Source: Streptomyces sp. ICBB 8177 (lineage in GTDB: Bacteria; Actinomycetota; Actinomycetes; Streptomycetales; Streptomycetaceae). From it: DNA of 64,000 nucleotides. The position numbers and the translations under genes are program-made. This document shows, piece after piece, positions 9,229 through 17,641 of the stretch. Position 1 is the first letter of the stretch; every line of letters begins with the position of its first letter. The stretch spans positions 358,964 to 422,963 of the forward strand of contig NZ_NSKH01000023.1 of NCBI RefSeq assembly GCF_003144095.1. The letters run 5' to 3'. Below the pieces are notes generated by a model that did not search any database, was not told where the DNA came from, and saw nothing but the letters and a program-made list of their open reading frames with translations.

Positions 9229-10569
9229 TCAGCCGATGCCCTGCCGGTCGGGCCGCAGCGCGAAGTCCTGCTCCGCGGGCTCGGGCACCGCGCGCTCCAC
9301 CGCACGGGCCAGCAGTGCGTGGTGCCGCTCCAGCGGTGCCCTGCGCCCGGCGGGAGCCAGCCGCATCAGGTCGTCAAGCGCCGCGACCAGCCGCCGGGTG
9401 ACCTGAGGGTTGCCCACGGCCGTGATCCGCACCTCCGCGAATCCCAGATCGACCAGGTCCGCCCAGTCCGGCACGTTGCGCACCAGCCGCACCGCCCCGG
9501 CCCGGTCCCGGTGGTGCACCGCGCCGAGCGGCCGGTCCGCGAGCGCGGCCAGCACGTGCGTGATGCGGTCGACGGCCTGCACGGCGGTCGTCGGGTCCTG
9601 GATCGCGGGGGAGGAGGCCCGCAGTGCGATGTCGGCGAGCTGGCGCAGGCCGAAGCCGAGGTCCTCGCGGTAGGTCCGCTCGACGCCCACGAAGACGGCG
9701 CGGCGCAGCGACCGCGCGGGCGGGACCGTGCCGCCGTGCGCCGTGAGCAGGGGGGTGCCCGGCACCACGAAGTCCCCGGCGCGCGGCTCCAGGCGCAGGA
9801 CGGTGCCGTAGCGCCGGGCGACCCGGACCAGGCGGGCGGCGTTCACGTCCCGCACCACCCCGGCCCGGCCCCGGTACGCCACCGTCCCGACCGCCTCCGG
9901 CAGCGGCGCGTCGCCGGGACTTTCGAAGGCGTGGGCGCGGGCCGCCCGGAAGGACTCGCGGGCGATGCGGTCGATGATGTGGCTGACCCGGGTGAGCCGA
10001 AGCGTGGAGTTCACGTACGCGACGAACAGCACGAGGCTCACCATGACGAGCAGCACCGCGCACAGGCTGGACAGGAACGGCACCGTGCCGACCGTCGCCG
10101 GATCGGTGTCGCTGTCGTACGAGCTCTGCACCAGCAGGCAGAACAGGAACGTCGCCAGGAAGACCGAGAAGGTGCACTTGGTGATCCGGCTGCGCACGTA
10201 CAGCCGCACCACCCGGGGCGAGAACTGCTGCCCGGCCATCTGGAGGGCCACGAGGCTGATGGAGAACACGACGCCGATGAAGGTCAGCATCGCCGCGCCC
10301 ACGGTGGTCACGATCGACCGAGAGTCGTCGGCGACGGAGATCAGCCGCTTGACGGCGGCCAGGTCGCCTTCGTGCCGCAGCGCCGAGACCAGCCAGGCGT
10401 CTGCGGCGGTCGTCAGCCACGCCAGCAGCGCGGCCCCCACGAGCCCGGCGGCGGGCGCGAACCAGAAGGTGTCCCGCAAGTACTCCCGCACGGGCCCCGG
10501 GGCCCGTCGCGTCACCCGTCCCGACAGACGCATACGGGATGAACCAGGCGCACCACCCATAACACCCAT
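9229..10569 (-). CDS. DUF2254 family predicted membrane protein
   Basis: Uncharacterised integral membrane protein of the DUF2254 family, 446 residues. Four hydrophobic segments lie in the N-terminal half: about residues 35-60, 88-110 (TVGAAMLTFIGVVFSISLVAL), 133-150 and 168-190; the signature QQFSPRVVRLYVRSR follows the second segment. The remaining 240 residues are soluble and contain a region DFVVPGTPLL typical of the family. There are Met codons at positions 1, 4 and 13 and no strong Shine-Dalgarno for any, so the exact start is uncertain. It ends 119 bp from the divergent-facing fdhD start and stands alone as a transcription unit. Function unknown; family assignment is by recalled motif pattern. 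Confidence 0.82.
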   Translation of the reverse strand: MGVMGGAPGSSRMRLSGRVTRRAPGPVREYLRDTFWFAPAAGLVGAALLAWLTTAADAWLVSALRHEGDLAAVKRLISVADDSRSIVTTVGAAMLTFIGVVFSISLVALQMAGQQFSPRVVRLYVRSRITKCTFSVFLATFLFCLLVQSSYDSDTDPATVGTVPFLSSLCAVLLVMVSLVLFVAYVNSTLRLTRVSHIIDRIARESFRAARAHAFESPGDAPLPEAVGTVAYRGRAGVVRDVNAARLVRVARRYGTVLRLEPRAGDFVVPGTPLLTAHGGTVPPARSLRRAVFVGVERTYREDLGFGLRQLADIALRASSPAIQDPTTAVQAVDRITHVLAALADRPLGAVHHRDRAGAVRLVRNVPDWADLVDLGFAEVRITAVGNPQVTRRLVAALDDLMRLAPAGRRAPLERHHALLARAVERAVPEPAEQDFALRPDRQGIG

Positions 10570-10686
10570 GCGTGAAGCTTAGGCCGCCTTCCCCGCCCGG
10601 CCCTGGCGGAAGCGCAGGTGAAACGCACTCCGAATCCTTGGTATCGTTGACGCAGTCGCCGCGGCCACGCCGCGCGACGACACCTG

Positions 10687-10771
10687 GTCCGGGTGGCGGA
10701 ATGGCAGACGCGCTAGCTTGAGGTGCTAGTGCCCTTTATCGGGCGTGGGGGTTCAAGTCCCCCCTCGGACA
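10687..10771 (+). tRNA. tRNA-Leu (anticodon GAG)
   Basis: Complete class II cloverleaf. The acceptor stem 10687-10693 pairs with 10764-10770 with one G-T wobble, the anticodon stem CTAGC/GCTAG encloses loop TTGAGGT with anticodon GAG at 10720-10722, the long variable arm TGCCC-TTTAT-GGGCG is typical of tRNA-Leu, and the T arm carries GTTCAAGTC. CCA is not encoded, as is usual in Streptomyces. It reads CUC leucine codons. Confidence 0.97.
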
Positions 10772-10777
10772 CTTGTG

Positions 10778-10812
10778 AAAGCGTCTGGTCAGCGTGCTGA
10801 CCAGACGCTTTT
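10778..10812 (+). terminator. Intrinsic terminator after tRNA-Leu (probably bidirectional)
   Basis: A perfect 15-bp stem (10778-10792 with 10797-10811) and 4-nt loop ending in a short T run begins 7 nt after the tRNA. Because it starts with AAA and ends with TTTT it can also terminate the convergent minus-strand gene ending at 10829. Confidence 0.9.
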
Positions 10813-10828
10813 CCTGTGTGTGGCGCGG

Positions 10829-11311
10829 TCAGAACGGGAAGCAGTTGCCGCCTCCGGTCGTGGTGATCGTCTGGACCGAGCCCGTGCCGACCCGGTACTG
10901 GACGGTGGTCGTGTACGAGACGGTCACGATCTTGTAGCTGCACTGCTCGTCCGTGCCCGGCGTGCCGGCCGTGAGCTGGGTGCCGGAGGTGACGGTCTGC
11001 GTGGTGCTCGCCACGATCATGCTGGAACTGCCTTGCGTCCCGCCGGTGTTCTCCGTGAGCGTCACCTGGACGATGGTGATCCCGTGCCCGGTGTCCGCCG
11101 TGCCCTGCCCCAGGACCTGCGGCCCGGTGGTGGAGTCGCCCGGCTGCTCCTGGAGGTGCGCGCACACGTTCGCCGCGGTCGGCGCGCACGCGACGGCGAG
11201 GTCCGCGTAGCCTCCCGCGTCCGTCGCGGCGACGGCGTTCGGCGCCCCCGTACCCAATGCCAGCGCGGCCATCATTCCTGCCCCCGCCAGCGTCGCCCAT
11301 CGACTCGTCAT
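10829..11311 (-). CDS. Small secreted hypothetical protein
   Basis: I do not recognise the family. The 160-residue protein starts MTSRWATLAGAGMM, with a signal peptide of about 28 residues ending at an Ala-x-Ala site (NAVAATDA), so it is likely exported by Sec. The mature part is Thr/Gly/Ser-rich with four cysteines (VACAP, NVCAH, EQCSY, GNCFPF) that could form two disulfides, and beta-like alternating stretches such as SYTTTVQYRVGTG. The ATG is supported by GAGGAGG 8 nt upstream; an upstream in-frame ATG would hide the signal peptide and is rejected. It is a single gene between the tRNA terminator and the sulfur operon. Confidence 0.75.
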   Translation of the reverse strand: MTSRWATLAGAGMMAALALGTGAPNAVAATDAGGYADLAVACAPTAANVCAHLQEQPGDSTTGPQVLGQGTADTGHGITIVQVTLTENTGGTQGSSSMIVASTTQTVTSGTQLTAGTPGTDEQCSYKIVTVSYTTTVQYRVGTGSVQTITTTGGGNCFPF

Positions 11312-11512
11312 CGGAGTCCTCCTCGTGGTCGTCGAGGCAGCGACCCTGCCGCCGGGCCCTTGAGGACGACTCGATGCCATGCTCCGGGGTGGGGAGTCAC
11401 TCGCCGCGGCGGTGCGGCTCTGCTCGGATGCCGCGTTCTGCGTCACCGGGATCGCGAATGCCGTGGACGGCGGGAGGCACGCCGGAGGTGCTCGGTGCCC
11501 AGGCGGCTCCCC

Positions 11513-12451
11513 CTACCCGGCCGGCGTGTAGTGGGAGGCGTCGCCCGTGATGGCGTGGCTGCGCCTTCCATCGATGGCGACCGGGACGTCGCCCGCCACG
11601 GTCACGCGGTGCAGGCGGCGGGGACGGTCGTCGTAGTTGTCGATGGCGTAGTGCTGGGTGATGCGGTTGTCGAACAGCAGCAGCTGGTTCGGGGACCAGC
11701 GCCACCGCAGGACGTTCTCCGGGCGTGTCACGTACGACTGGAGCAGGTCCAGGATCGTGCGGGACTCGGCCTTCGACAACCCGACGACCCGATGGGCGAA
11801 ACCGCCGATGAACAGGCCGCGTTCGCCGGTGAGTGGATGCACCCGCACCACCGGGTGCGCGGTGCGGAACGTGATCGACGTGAACTGCGCGCGCCGCGCC
11901 GCGCCTTCGTCGTCCACGTCCTCCTCCGGCACCGCGTAGTCGTAGTCGTTGGTGTGCTCGGCCCACAGCGTGTCCGCGAGGTCCCGCAGCGGGGCGGGCA
12001 GGTCGCGGTAGCCGCCGGCCGCGTCGGCGACCAGGGTCTCGCCGCCGTACGGCGGGATCACGATGCTGCGCAACGTGCTCGCCTGCGGCGGATTGACCAC
12101 GAACGTGACGTCCGTGTGCCAGTGGTTGGACCGGCCGCGTTCGCTGTCCACGGGCAGTACGTTCGGTGCGCCCTCGACCGCCGGGACCGTGGGGTGCGCG
12201 GTCGTCAGCTCGCCGAAGTAGCGGGCGAAGCGCTGCTGCCCCTCGTCGTCCAGGTCGACGTCGTCGAAGACGAGGGCCTTGTGCTCGTTCAACACCGTGC
12301 GCAGATCGGCGACGATGTCAGGGGCGAGCTGCCGGCCGAGGTCGACGCCCGAGACCCGGGCGCCGATGCGGGCGGTGAGCTTCTCGACGCGTAGGCCGGT
12401 CGCGGTCCGCCGCGCGGGGGCGGGGGCGGAGGTGGGGAGGACGGTGGTCAT
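11513..12451 (-). CDS. TauD/TfdA-family Fe(II)/2-oxoglutarate dioxygenase
   Basis: Non-haem iron dioxygenase of 312 residues, in the family of taurine dioxygenase (TauD) and alkylsulfatase (AtsK). It would hydroxylate a carbon next to a hetero-atom group using 2-oxoglutarate and O2, for example to release sulfite. The iron facial triad is visible as NHWHTDVTF (His and Asp) near residue 110-115 and QHYAIDNY (distal His) near 265, followed by RRLHRVT with the 2-oxoglutarate-binding Arg. It is the last gene of the minus-strand operon that begins under a SAM-IV riboswitch, 27 bp after the binding-protein gene. This setting argues for an organosulfur substrate, but taurine itself is not shown. Confidence 0.9.
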   Translation of the reverse strand: MTTVLPTSAPAPARRTATGLRVEKLTARIGARVSGVDLGRQLAPDIVADLRTVLNEHKALVFDDVDLDDEGQQRFARYFGELTTAHPTVPAVEGAPNVLPVDSERGRSNHWHTDVTFVVNPPQASTLRSIVIPPYGGETLVADAAGGYRDLPAPLRDLADTLWAEHTNDYDYAVPEEDVDDEGAARRAQFTSITFRTAHPVVRVHPLTGERGLFIGGFAHRVVGLSKAESRTILDLLQSYVTRPENVLRWRWSPNQLLLFDNRITQHYAIDNYDDRPRRLHRVTVAGDVPVAIDGRRSHAITGDASHYTPAG

Positions 12452-12478
12452 GGCGGATCTCCTGTCCGGTCGGTGACC

Positions 12479-13483
12479 TCAGAACGTGGCGGGCGGGTTG
12501 AGCCGGGAGGCGGGGATGCCCGTGCCGGGGACACCCCACTTGGCGAGGATCTCCTTGTACGTGCCGTCGGCGATCAGCTTGTTGACGGCGTCGCTGAGCG
12601 CCCTGCCGAGCGGCGACCCCTTGCGGGTCACGAAGCCGACCGGCGTCGTGCTGATCTGGCCGAGGAACTTCGTGCCGGCGATGTGCGCCGCGTCGTACTT
12701 CAGGCCCAGCGTGGGGCCGAAGTAGACGTCCACCGTGCCGTTGGCCAGACCGAGGAAGATCGGTGCGGTGTCGGTGAAGTACCGCACGCGGTACGGCTTG
12801 CGGCCCGCCGCCGCGCACTTGGCGGCACCGCTGGTCAGGATCTGCTGGAACGTCGAACCGGGACTCGTGGCGACGGTCAGCCCGCACAGGTCGGTGAGCC
12901 TGGTGACCGACGAGATCGTGGTGTCCCGGCCGCCGAGGAACGCCTGGCCGTCATTGAGGTACGTGGCGAAGTCCACCACCTTCTCGCGTGCCGCGGTCAC
13001 CCCGAAGTTGGCCTGGCCGACGTCGAACCGGCCGTTCTGCACACCGGGGATGATGGTGGGGAACGTCCCGTAGCCCACCTTCCAGCTGACTCCCAGCACC
13101 TTGGCGACCGCGTCGCGCAGGTCCACGTCGAGGCCGACGGTGCTGCCGTCCGGCGCCTGGCCCGCGTGCGGCAGCCCGGAGACGCCGACCGCCTGGACGG
13201 TGCCCAGGGACAGGGCACCGCTGTCCCGTACGGCGGCGGGCAGTTCGGCTTTGAGGGCCGGGTCCGCGCGGATGCCGGAGACGACGTCCCGGGTGGGGAT
13301 CGTGGTCGAACTCCCGCTTCCTGATGATGACTTGGCCGGCGAGTCAGAGTCGGAGCTTGAACCGCTGCCGCAGGCGGCGAGCAGGGTGAGGCCGGTGACC
13401 GCGGCGATCAGCGAGGCGGCCGGACGTGGGATGCGGTGATGTCGACGGTGGCCGTGGCGTTGGGAGGAGCCGGCGGTGGTCAC
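12479..13483 (-). CDS. ABC transporter substrate-binding lipoprotein (SBP_bac_3, amino-acid type)
   Basis: Extracytoplasmic binding protein tethered to the membrane. The 334-aa protein has a signal peptide ending in the lipobox LLAAC at about residues 34-38, a Ser/Gly/Asp-rich linker (GSGSSSDSDSPAKSSS), then a family 3 solute-binding domain with VDLRDAVAKVLG, DVGQANFGVTAAREKVVDFA and DLCGLTVATSPGSTFQQIL. This family binds polar amino acids and cystine-like compounds. Its partners are the ATPase and permease genes directly upstream. Given the operon content, the likely cargo is a sulfur-containing amino acid derivative; that is inference. Confidence 0.92.
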   Translation of the reverse strand: MTTAGSSQRHGHRRHHRIPRPAASLIAAVTGLTLLAACGSGSSSDSDSPAKSSSGSGSSTTIPTRDVVSGIRADPALKAELPAAVRDSGALSLGTVQAVGVSGLPHAGQAPDGSTVGLDVDLRDAVAKVLGVSWKVGYGTFPTIIPGVQNGRFDVGQANFGVTAAREKVVDFATYLNDGQAFLGGRDTTISSVTRLTDLCGLTVATSPGSTFQQILTSGAAKCAAAGRKPYRVRYFTDTAPIFLGLANGTVDVYFGPTLGLKYDAAHIAGTKFLGQISTTPVGFVTRKGSPLGRALSDAVNKLIADGTYKEILAKWGVPGTGIPASRLNPPATF

Positions 13484-13509
13484 GTTGCTGCCTTTCGGTG
13501 GTGGGATGG

Positions 13510-13574
13510 GGAACGGCGCCCGCGCCTCGTGTCCACGGCGCCCGTGGGTCTCACGGAACGGCGCCCACGCCTCA
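13510..13574. repeat. 19-bp direct repeat pair
   Basis: GGAACGGCGCCC(G/A)CGCCTC occurs at 13510-13528 and 13556-13574 with one mismatch and 46-bp spacing; a shorter related ACGGCGCCCGTG lies between. The second copy includes the stop codon of the ATPase gene. It looks like a small local duplication in the gap between the ATPase and binding-protein genes; no function is evident. Confidence 0.6.
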
Positions 13575-14345
13575 CAGGACTGCCGCGAAGAAGGCCCGGG
13601 CGCGTTCGTGGCGTGGGGCGGTCAGGACCGCCTCCGGCGGACCGGACTCGACGACCCGGCCCCCGTCGAGGAAGACGACCGTGTCGGCGACCTCGCGGGC
13701 GAAGCCGATCTCGTGGGTGACCACGATCATGGTCATCCCGCTCACCGCGAGGTCCCGGACCACCGCCAGCACCTCGCCGACGAGTTCGGGGTCCAGCGCG
13801 CTGGTCGGCTCGTCGAAGAGCATCAGCCGCGGCTGCATCGCCAACGCCCGGGCGATCGCCACCCGTTGCTGCTGCCCGCCCGACAACTGCCCGGGAAGGG
13901 CGTCCTCGCGTCCGGCGAGGCCCACCCGGGCCAGCAGCTCGCGCGCGCGTTGCGCCGCCCGCTTCCTCGGCGTGCCGCGTACGGAGACGGGCGCCTCGGT
14001 GACGTTCTCGATCACCGTCAGGTGCGGGAAGAGGTTGAACTGCTGGAAGACCATGCCGATCCGGGACCGCTGCCTCATGATTTGCCGCGGTCGCAGTTCG
14101 TGCAGCCTTCCGCCGCTCGCCCGGTAGCCGATGATCTCGCCGGCCAGCTCCACGAAGCCGGCGTCCGGCTTCTCCAGGTGGTTGACGCAGCGCAGCAGCG
14201 TGGACTTGCCGGAACCCGAGGGGCCGAGCAGGACCGTCACCTCGCCCTCGCGCACGTCCAGGTCGACCCCGTCCAGCACCACCTGACCGCCGAAGCTCTT
14301 GCGCAGGCCCCGTACGCGTACCAACGGACGCTCGCCGCCGGTCAC
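13572..14345 (-). CDS. Amino-acid-type ABC transporter ATP-binding protein
   Basis: Energy subunit of a polar amino acid/cystine-class importer, 257 residues. Walker A GPSGSGKST at about residue 40, Q-loop VFQQFNLFPHLTV, signature LSGGQQQRVAIARAL, Walker B LMLFDEPTSALDPE and H-loop VTHEIGFA are all intact. The start is GTG overlapping the upstream permease stop (GTGA), showing translational coupling. It belongs with the permease at 14342-15364, the lipoprotein binding protein downstream and probably the second permease near 21 kb. Confidence 0.93.
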   Translation of the reverse strand: MTGGERPLVRVRGLRKSFGGQVVLDGVDLDVREGEVTVLLGPSGSGKSTLLRCVNHLEKPDAGFVELAGEIIGYRASGGRLHELRPRQIMRQRSRIGMVFQQFNLFPHLTVIENVTEAPVSVRGTPRKRAAQRARELLARVGLAGREDALPGQLSGGQQQRVAIARALAMQPRLMLFDEPTSALDPELVGEVLAVVRDLAVSGMTMIVVTHEIGFAREVADTVVFLDGGRVVESGPPEAVLTAPRHERARAFFAAVL

Positions 14346-15364
14346 GACAGGCCCGCCAGGTCGCGCCGGGTGGCGCCGAAGAGCGAGAGGCCGGCCCGTG
14401 CCGTCTCCCACACACCGCGTCCCGTCCGTGCGGCACTCCCGCCGCTGCCGGATGTGCGGCCGCGTGCGTAGTGGCGTTCCACGTAGTGCTGCCCGATCGA
14501 CAGCAGCGTGGTGAGGACGACGTACCAGATCGTCGCCACCACAAGCAGCGGGACGATCAGGAAGTTCTGGTTGTAGATGAGCTGCGCCGAGTACAGCAGG
14601 TCCTGCACGGCGATGACGCTCACGATCGAGGTGGCCTTCAGCAGGCCGATCAGCAGGTTGCCCGAGGCGGGCACGATCGCGGGCATCGCCTGCGGCAGCA
14701 CGATCCGGCGGAAGACCCGCCCCCGGCCCAGGCCGAGCGCCTGGGCCGCCTCGGTCTGACCGCGGTCGACGGACAGGATGCCGCCCCGGACGATCTCGGC
14801 GGAGAAGGCGGCCACGTCCAGGGTCAGTCCCACGTACGCGGCGAGCACACCACTGAACATGTGGGCCGTGCGGAACGTGACGAACTCCCGGCCGAACGGA
14901 ACGCCCAGCGACAACCGCGGGTACAGGGAGGCGAGTTCGTACCAGAAGAGCAGCTGCACCAGCGGCGGCACCGAGCGGACGATCCACACGTAGCCGAAGC
15001 TGAGCGCGCGCAGGACGCGGTTGCCGGACAAGCGCATGGCGGCGATTCCCACGCCCAGCAGGTAGCCGCTCACCATGACCGCGGCGGTCAGCCACAGGGT
15101 GAGCGCGAGGCCGTGCAGGATCGGGGCGCGGGTGAAGTACCGGTCCACCACGTCCCACTGGAAGCGGTCGTTGGTGAGCAGCGTGTGCACGAGCATCGCC
15201 AACAGCACCAGGGACGCCACCGCCGACACCCACTGCCCCGGCTTGCGCGACGGCACAAGCCGCGCGGCGAGCAACTGCTCGTCGCACGGCCGCCGGTCGA
15301 GCGCGGGCGGGGGTGCCCCCGCCGGTTCCGCCTCCTCGGGCGTGCGCGACGGTACGGACGTCAT
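14342..15364 (-). CDS. Amino-acid-type ABC transporter permease
   Basis: Membrane subunit of the HisM/TcyL class, 340 residues. The hydrophobic region runs from about residue 50 to 300. The cytoplasmic EAA loop that docks the ATPase is EAAQALGLGRGRVFRRIVLPQA, read here as its core EAAQALGLG...IVLPQA. The family motif IVRSVPPLVQLLFWYE is also present. A Pro-rich N-terminal tail of about 45 residues and a Gly/Ser/Arg-rich C-terminal tail flank it. Start ATG overlaps the stop of the upstream monooxygenase (ATGA), with GGAG 6 nt upstream. It is co-translated with the ATPase. Confidence 0.92.
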   Translation of the reverse strand: MTSVPSRTPEEAEPAGAPPPALDRRPCDEQLLAARLVPSRKPGQWVSAVASLVLLAMLVHTLLTNDRFQWDVVDRYFTRAPILHGLALTLWLTAAVMVSGYLLGVGIAAMRLSGNRVLRALSFGYVWIVRSVPPLVQLLFWYELASLYPRLSLGVPFGREFVTFRTAHMFSGVLAAYVGLTLDVAAFSAEIVRGGILSVDRGQTEAAQALGLGRGRVFRRIVLPQAMPAIVPASGNLLIGLLKATSIVSVIAVQDLLYSAQLIYNQNFLIVPLLVVATIWYVVLTTLLSIGQHYVERHYARGRTSGSGGSAARTGRGVWETARAGLSLFGATRRDLAGLS

Positions 15365-16488
15365 CGCCGGCTCCATTCCTCCGCCAGGAGCCGGTACGAG
15401 CGGACCCGGTCGGCGTGGTCGTGGGTGATCGTGGTGACGATCAACTCGTCGGCCTCGGTGGCCTCCTGAAGCTGCTCCAGCTGGTCGGCCACGCGTGCGG
15501 GCGATCCCACGAACTGCGTCTCCACGCGGTCGGCGACCAGCGCCCGGTCCGCGTCGGTCCACACGTGCGCCCGCGCCTCGTCCGGAGTGGGGAACGGGAT
15601 CGCGCCCTCGGCGCTGCGGATGCCGCGCACCCACAGGCCGTAGCCGGTGGCGAGTTCACGGGCGGTCGCGTCGTCCTCGGCCACGACCACGTCGGCGGAG
15701 ACGCCGACGTAGGGCTTGGCGAGGTCGTCCGACGGCTCGAACCCGGCCCGGTAGCCCTCGGCGGCCTCCAGCACGGTGGCCGGGCTGACGTGGTAGTTCG
15801 CCGCGAACCGCAGGCCGTTGCGTCCGGCGACCTGGGCGCTCGTGCCACCGCTGCTGCCCAGGATCCACACCTGGACGTCCGCTCCCTCGCCCGGCACGGC
15901 GTGCGCCTCGACGCCGTCGTCCGAGCGGTACGTGCCGCGCAGCAGCGCCAGGACGTCAGCGACCTGCTCGCCGTACTCCTGCGGTTCGGCGTTCGGCTGG
16001 CGCAGCAGGCGCTGGTGGAGCGCGAAGCGCGGGGATCCGAGCAGGTGCTCGAAGGAGAAACGCGGCGGTATCCGCAGCCCGTTGGGGGTACGGCCGTCGA
16101 CGACCGGTGTGGTCGTCGGCGCGGGGCCGCCCGGCCGAGCCGGTGGGCGCCCGCCCGAGCGGCCGAGGCCGAGATCGAGCCGTCCCGGGTAGAGCGCGTC
16201 GATCAGCCCGAACTCCTCCACCGACGACAGCGCGGTGCGGTGGCCCAGCTGGAGGGCGCCGGAGCCCAGCCGGATCGTGGACGTCGCGGCGGCCGCCAGC
16301 GCCAGCACGACGGCGGGCGACGTCCCGGCGACGCCCGGGTTGAGGTGGTGTTCGGCGAACCAGTAGCGCGCGTAGCCGAACTCCTCGGCGCGCCGGGCGA
16401 GGTCGATGGAGTCGCGCAGCGCGTCGGCGGCGGTCGCGCCGGAGGGGATCGGGACCAGGTCGAGGATCCCGAGGGGTGTGTCCGACAT
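15361..16488 (-). CDS. LLM-class flavin-dependent oxidoreductase (YtmO-like)
   Basis: Bacterial luciferase-like monooxygenase of 375 residues using reduced FMN and O2. Family marks: LGILDLVPIPSG at the N-terminus, RYWFAEHHLNPGVAGTSPAV (the AEHH motif typical of the YtmO/CmoO-like group), IRLGSGALQLGHRTALSSVEEF, and PYVGVSAD in the C-terminal half. Proteins of this subgroup occur in sulfur-scavenging operons such as Bacillus ytm. GAGGAG lies 9 nt before the ATG. Upstream of that Shine-Dalgarno is a run of heptanucleotide repeats. The stop overlaps the permease start. The reaction, probably C-S bond oxidation, is inferred from context. Confidence 0.88.
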   Translation of the reverse strand: MSDTPLGILDLVPIPSGATAADALRDSIDLARRAEEFGYARYWFAEHHLNPGVAGTSPAVVLALAAAATSTIRLGSGALQLGHRTALSSVEEFGLIDALYPGRLDLGLGRSGGRPPARPGGPAPTTTPVVDGRTPNGLRIPPRFSFEHLLGSPRFALHQRLLRQPNAEPQEYGEQVADVLALLRGTYRSDDGVEAHAVPGEGADVQVWILGSSGGTSAQVAGRNGLRFAANYHVSPATVLEAAEGYRAGFEPSDDLAKPYVGVSADVVVAEDDATARELATGYGLWVRGIRSAEGAIPFPTPDEARAHVWTDADRALVADRVETQFVGSPARVADQLEQLQEATEADELIVTTITHDHADRVRSYRLLAEEWSRR

Positions 16489-16502
16489 GGTCGGATGCTC
16501 CT

Positions 16503-16530
16503 CAGTCGTCAGTCGTCAGTCGTCAGTCGT
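16503..16530. repeat. Heptanucleotide tandem repeat (CAGTCGT)x4
   Basis: Four perfect copies of CAGTCGT plus a degenerate fifth (CGGTCGG) lie in the 79-bp gap between two monooxygenase genes. On the coding strand the repeats read ACGACTG and end directly at the Shine-Dalgarno of the gene starting at 16488. The 7-bp unit is not a multiple of three, so copy-number change alters spacing, not a reading frame. Confidence 0.9.
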
Positions 16531-16567
16531 CGGTCGGCGGGGTGTCCGTCAGGGGTGTGGCCCTGCT

Positions 16568-17641
16568 TCAGTCGTCGGCGGGGGCGGGCGACGCCGGGCC
16601 CCAGACGAACGGAGGATCGGGGATCTCGCGGCGTAGCACGGGCGCGACGTCGGACTGGAACAGCTCCAGCGAGGCGCGGTGCTCCTTCTTGGGCAGTCCG
16701 CCCGCGTCGGCGCTCAGATGGAGCACGGTGTGGCCGAGCGCCTCGTGGTAGCGGTGGACCTTCTCGGCGATCTGCTGCGGACTGCCGATCAGCGCCGAAC
16801 TGCGTTCCACGAAGTCCTCCAGCGTGGGGAAGACCGGTTCCAGGCCCAGTTGACGCTGGAACGCCAGTCGCGCGGCGAACACCGGCCGGTAGGCGGCGAG
16901 GGCCTCCTGCGAGGTGCGGGCCGCGTAGTACCCGGCGGTGCCCGCGCCGACGACCGCCAGGGCCGGGTCGTGGCGGTAGTGCTCCCACCGCTCCCGGTAG
17001 TGGCGCACGAGGTCGGCGTAAGGCTCGATGGGATTGGTGACGTTGGCGGAGAACAGCGGGTCGCCGTGTCGGGCCGCCAGGTCGGCGGACTCACGGCTGG
17101 TGGCGCTGCCGTGCCACACCCGGACCGGCCGCTGCCGGGGTCGCGGCCACACCTGGGCATCGACCAACGCCGGGCGGAAGCGCGGCGAGGCGGTGACCTT
17201 CTCCTCCCGCCAGATCCGGCGCAGGAGTTCGTACCCCTCGGCGTTGCGTTCCCACTGGTCCTCGGGCGTGACGTGGAACAGCTCGCGCTGCGCCGCGCCG
17301 TTGCCCTTACCGATGATCAGGTCCAGGCGCCCGCCGGACAGGTGGTCCAGGGTCGCGTAGTCCTCATAGGCGCGCACCGGGTCCAGCAGGCTCAGCGTGG
17401 TGACCCCGGTGAACAGCCGGATGCGCGAGGTCAGCGCGGCGATGTGGCTGAGCACCACGGGCGGCGAGGAGGACAGGAACGGCCACTCGTGCCGCTCGCC
17501 CACCGCGAAGCCGTCGAAGCCGAGCCGCTCCGCCTCCAGCGCGCTGTCTACCACCTCGCTGAAGCGCTCCGCGGTGGAGGTGCGCTCGCCGGTGACCGGG
17601 TCGGGCGCGTTGGCGATCAGGGTGAGCGCGAGGAACCTCAC
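16568..17641 (-). CDS. LLM-class flavin-dependent oxidoreductase
   Basis: Second luciferase-like flavin monooxygenase, 357 residues, of a different subgroup from its neighbour. Seen: FDGFAVGERHEWPFLSSSP, LFTGVTTLSLLDPVRAYEDY, TLDHLSGGRLDLIIGKGNG, and a C-terminal QIAEKVHRYHEALGHTVLHL. GTG start at 17641 (VRFLALTLIA) overlaps the stop of the upstream monooxygenase (GTGA), so the two are translationally coupled; the long frame upstream of it is the shadow of that gene. Probably acts on an organosulfur intermediate; this is inferred only from the operon. The needed FMN reductase is not obvious in the window. Confidence 0.88.
   Translation of the reverse strand: MRFLALTLIANAPDPVTGERTSTAERFSEVVDSALEAERLGFDGFAVGERHEWPFLSSSPPVVLSHIAALTSRIRLFTGVTTLSLLDPVRAYEDYATLDHLSGGRLDLIIGKGNGAAQRELFHVTPEDQWERNAEGYELLRRIWREEKVTASPRFRPALVDAQVWPRPRQRPVRVWHGSATSRESADLAARHGDPLFSANVTNPIEPYADLVRHYRERWEHYRHDPALAVVGAGTAGYYAARTSQEALAAYRPVFAARLAFQRQLGLEPVFPTLEDFVERSSALIGSPQQIAEKVHRYHEALGHTVLHLSADAGGLPKKEHRASLELFQSDVAPVLRREIPDPPFVWGPASPAPADD

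Noticed and set aside
10687-10812. tRNA-Leu as an integration site of a mobile element carrying the sulfur operon
   Set aside because: No integrase, relaxase or excisionase is nearby, I found no second copy of the tRNA 3' end, and codon usage of the operon matches the chromosome. The structure after the tRNA is an ordinary terminator.
16503-16530. CRISPR-like repeats
   Set aside because: The units are 7 bp with no spacers and no cas genes are present.
15313-17040. 575-codon plus-strand open frame across the monooxygenase genes
   Set aside because: It is a shadow of the minus-strand LLM genes, runs through the heptad repeat and lacks any recognisable domain.
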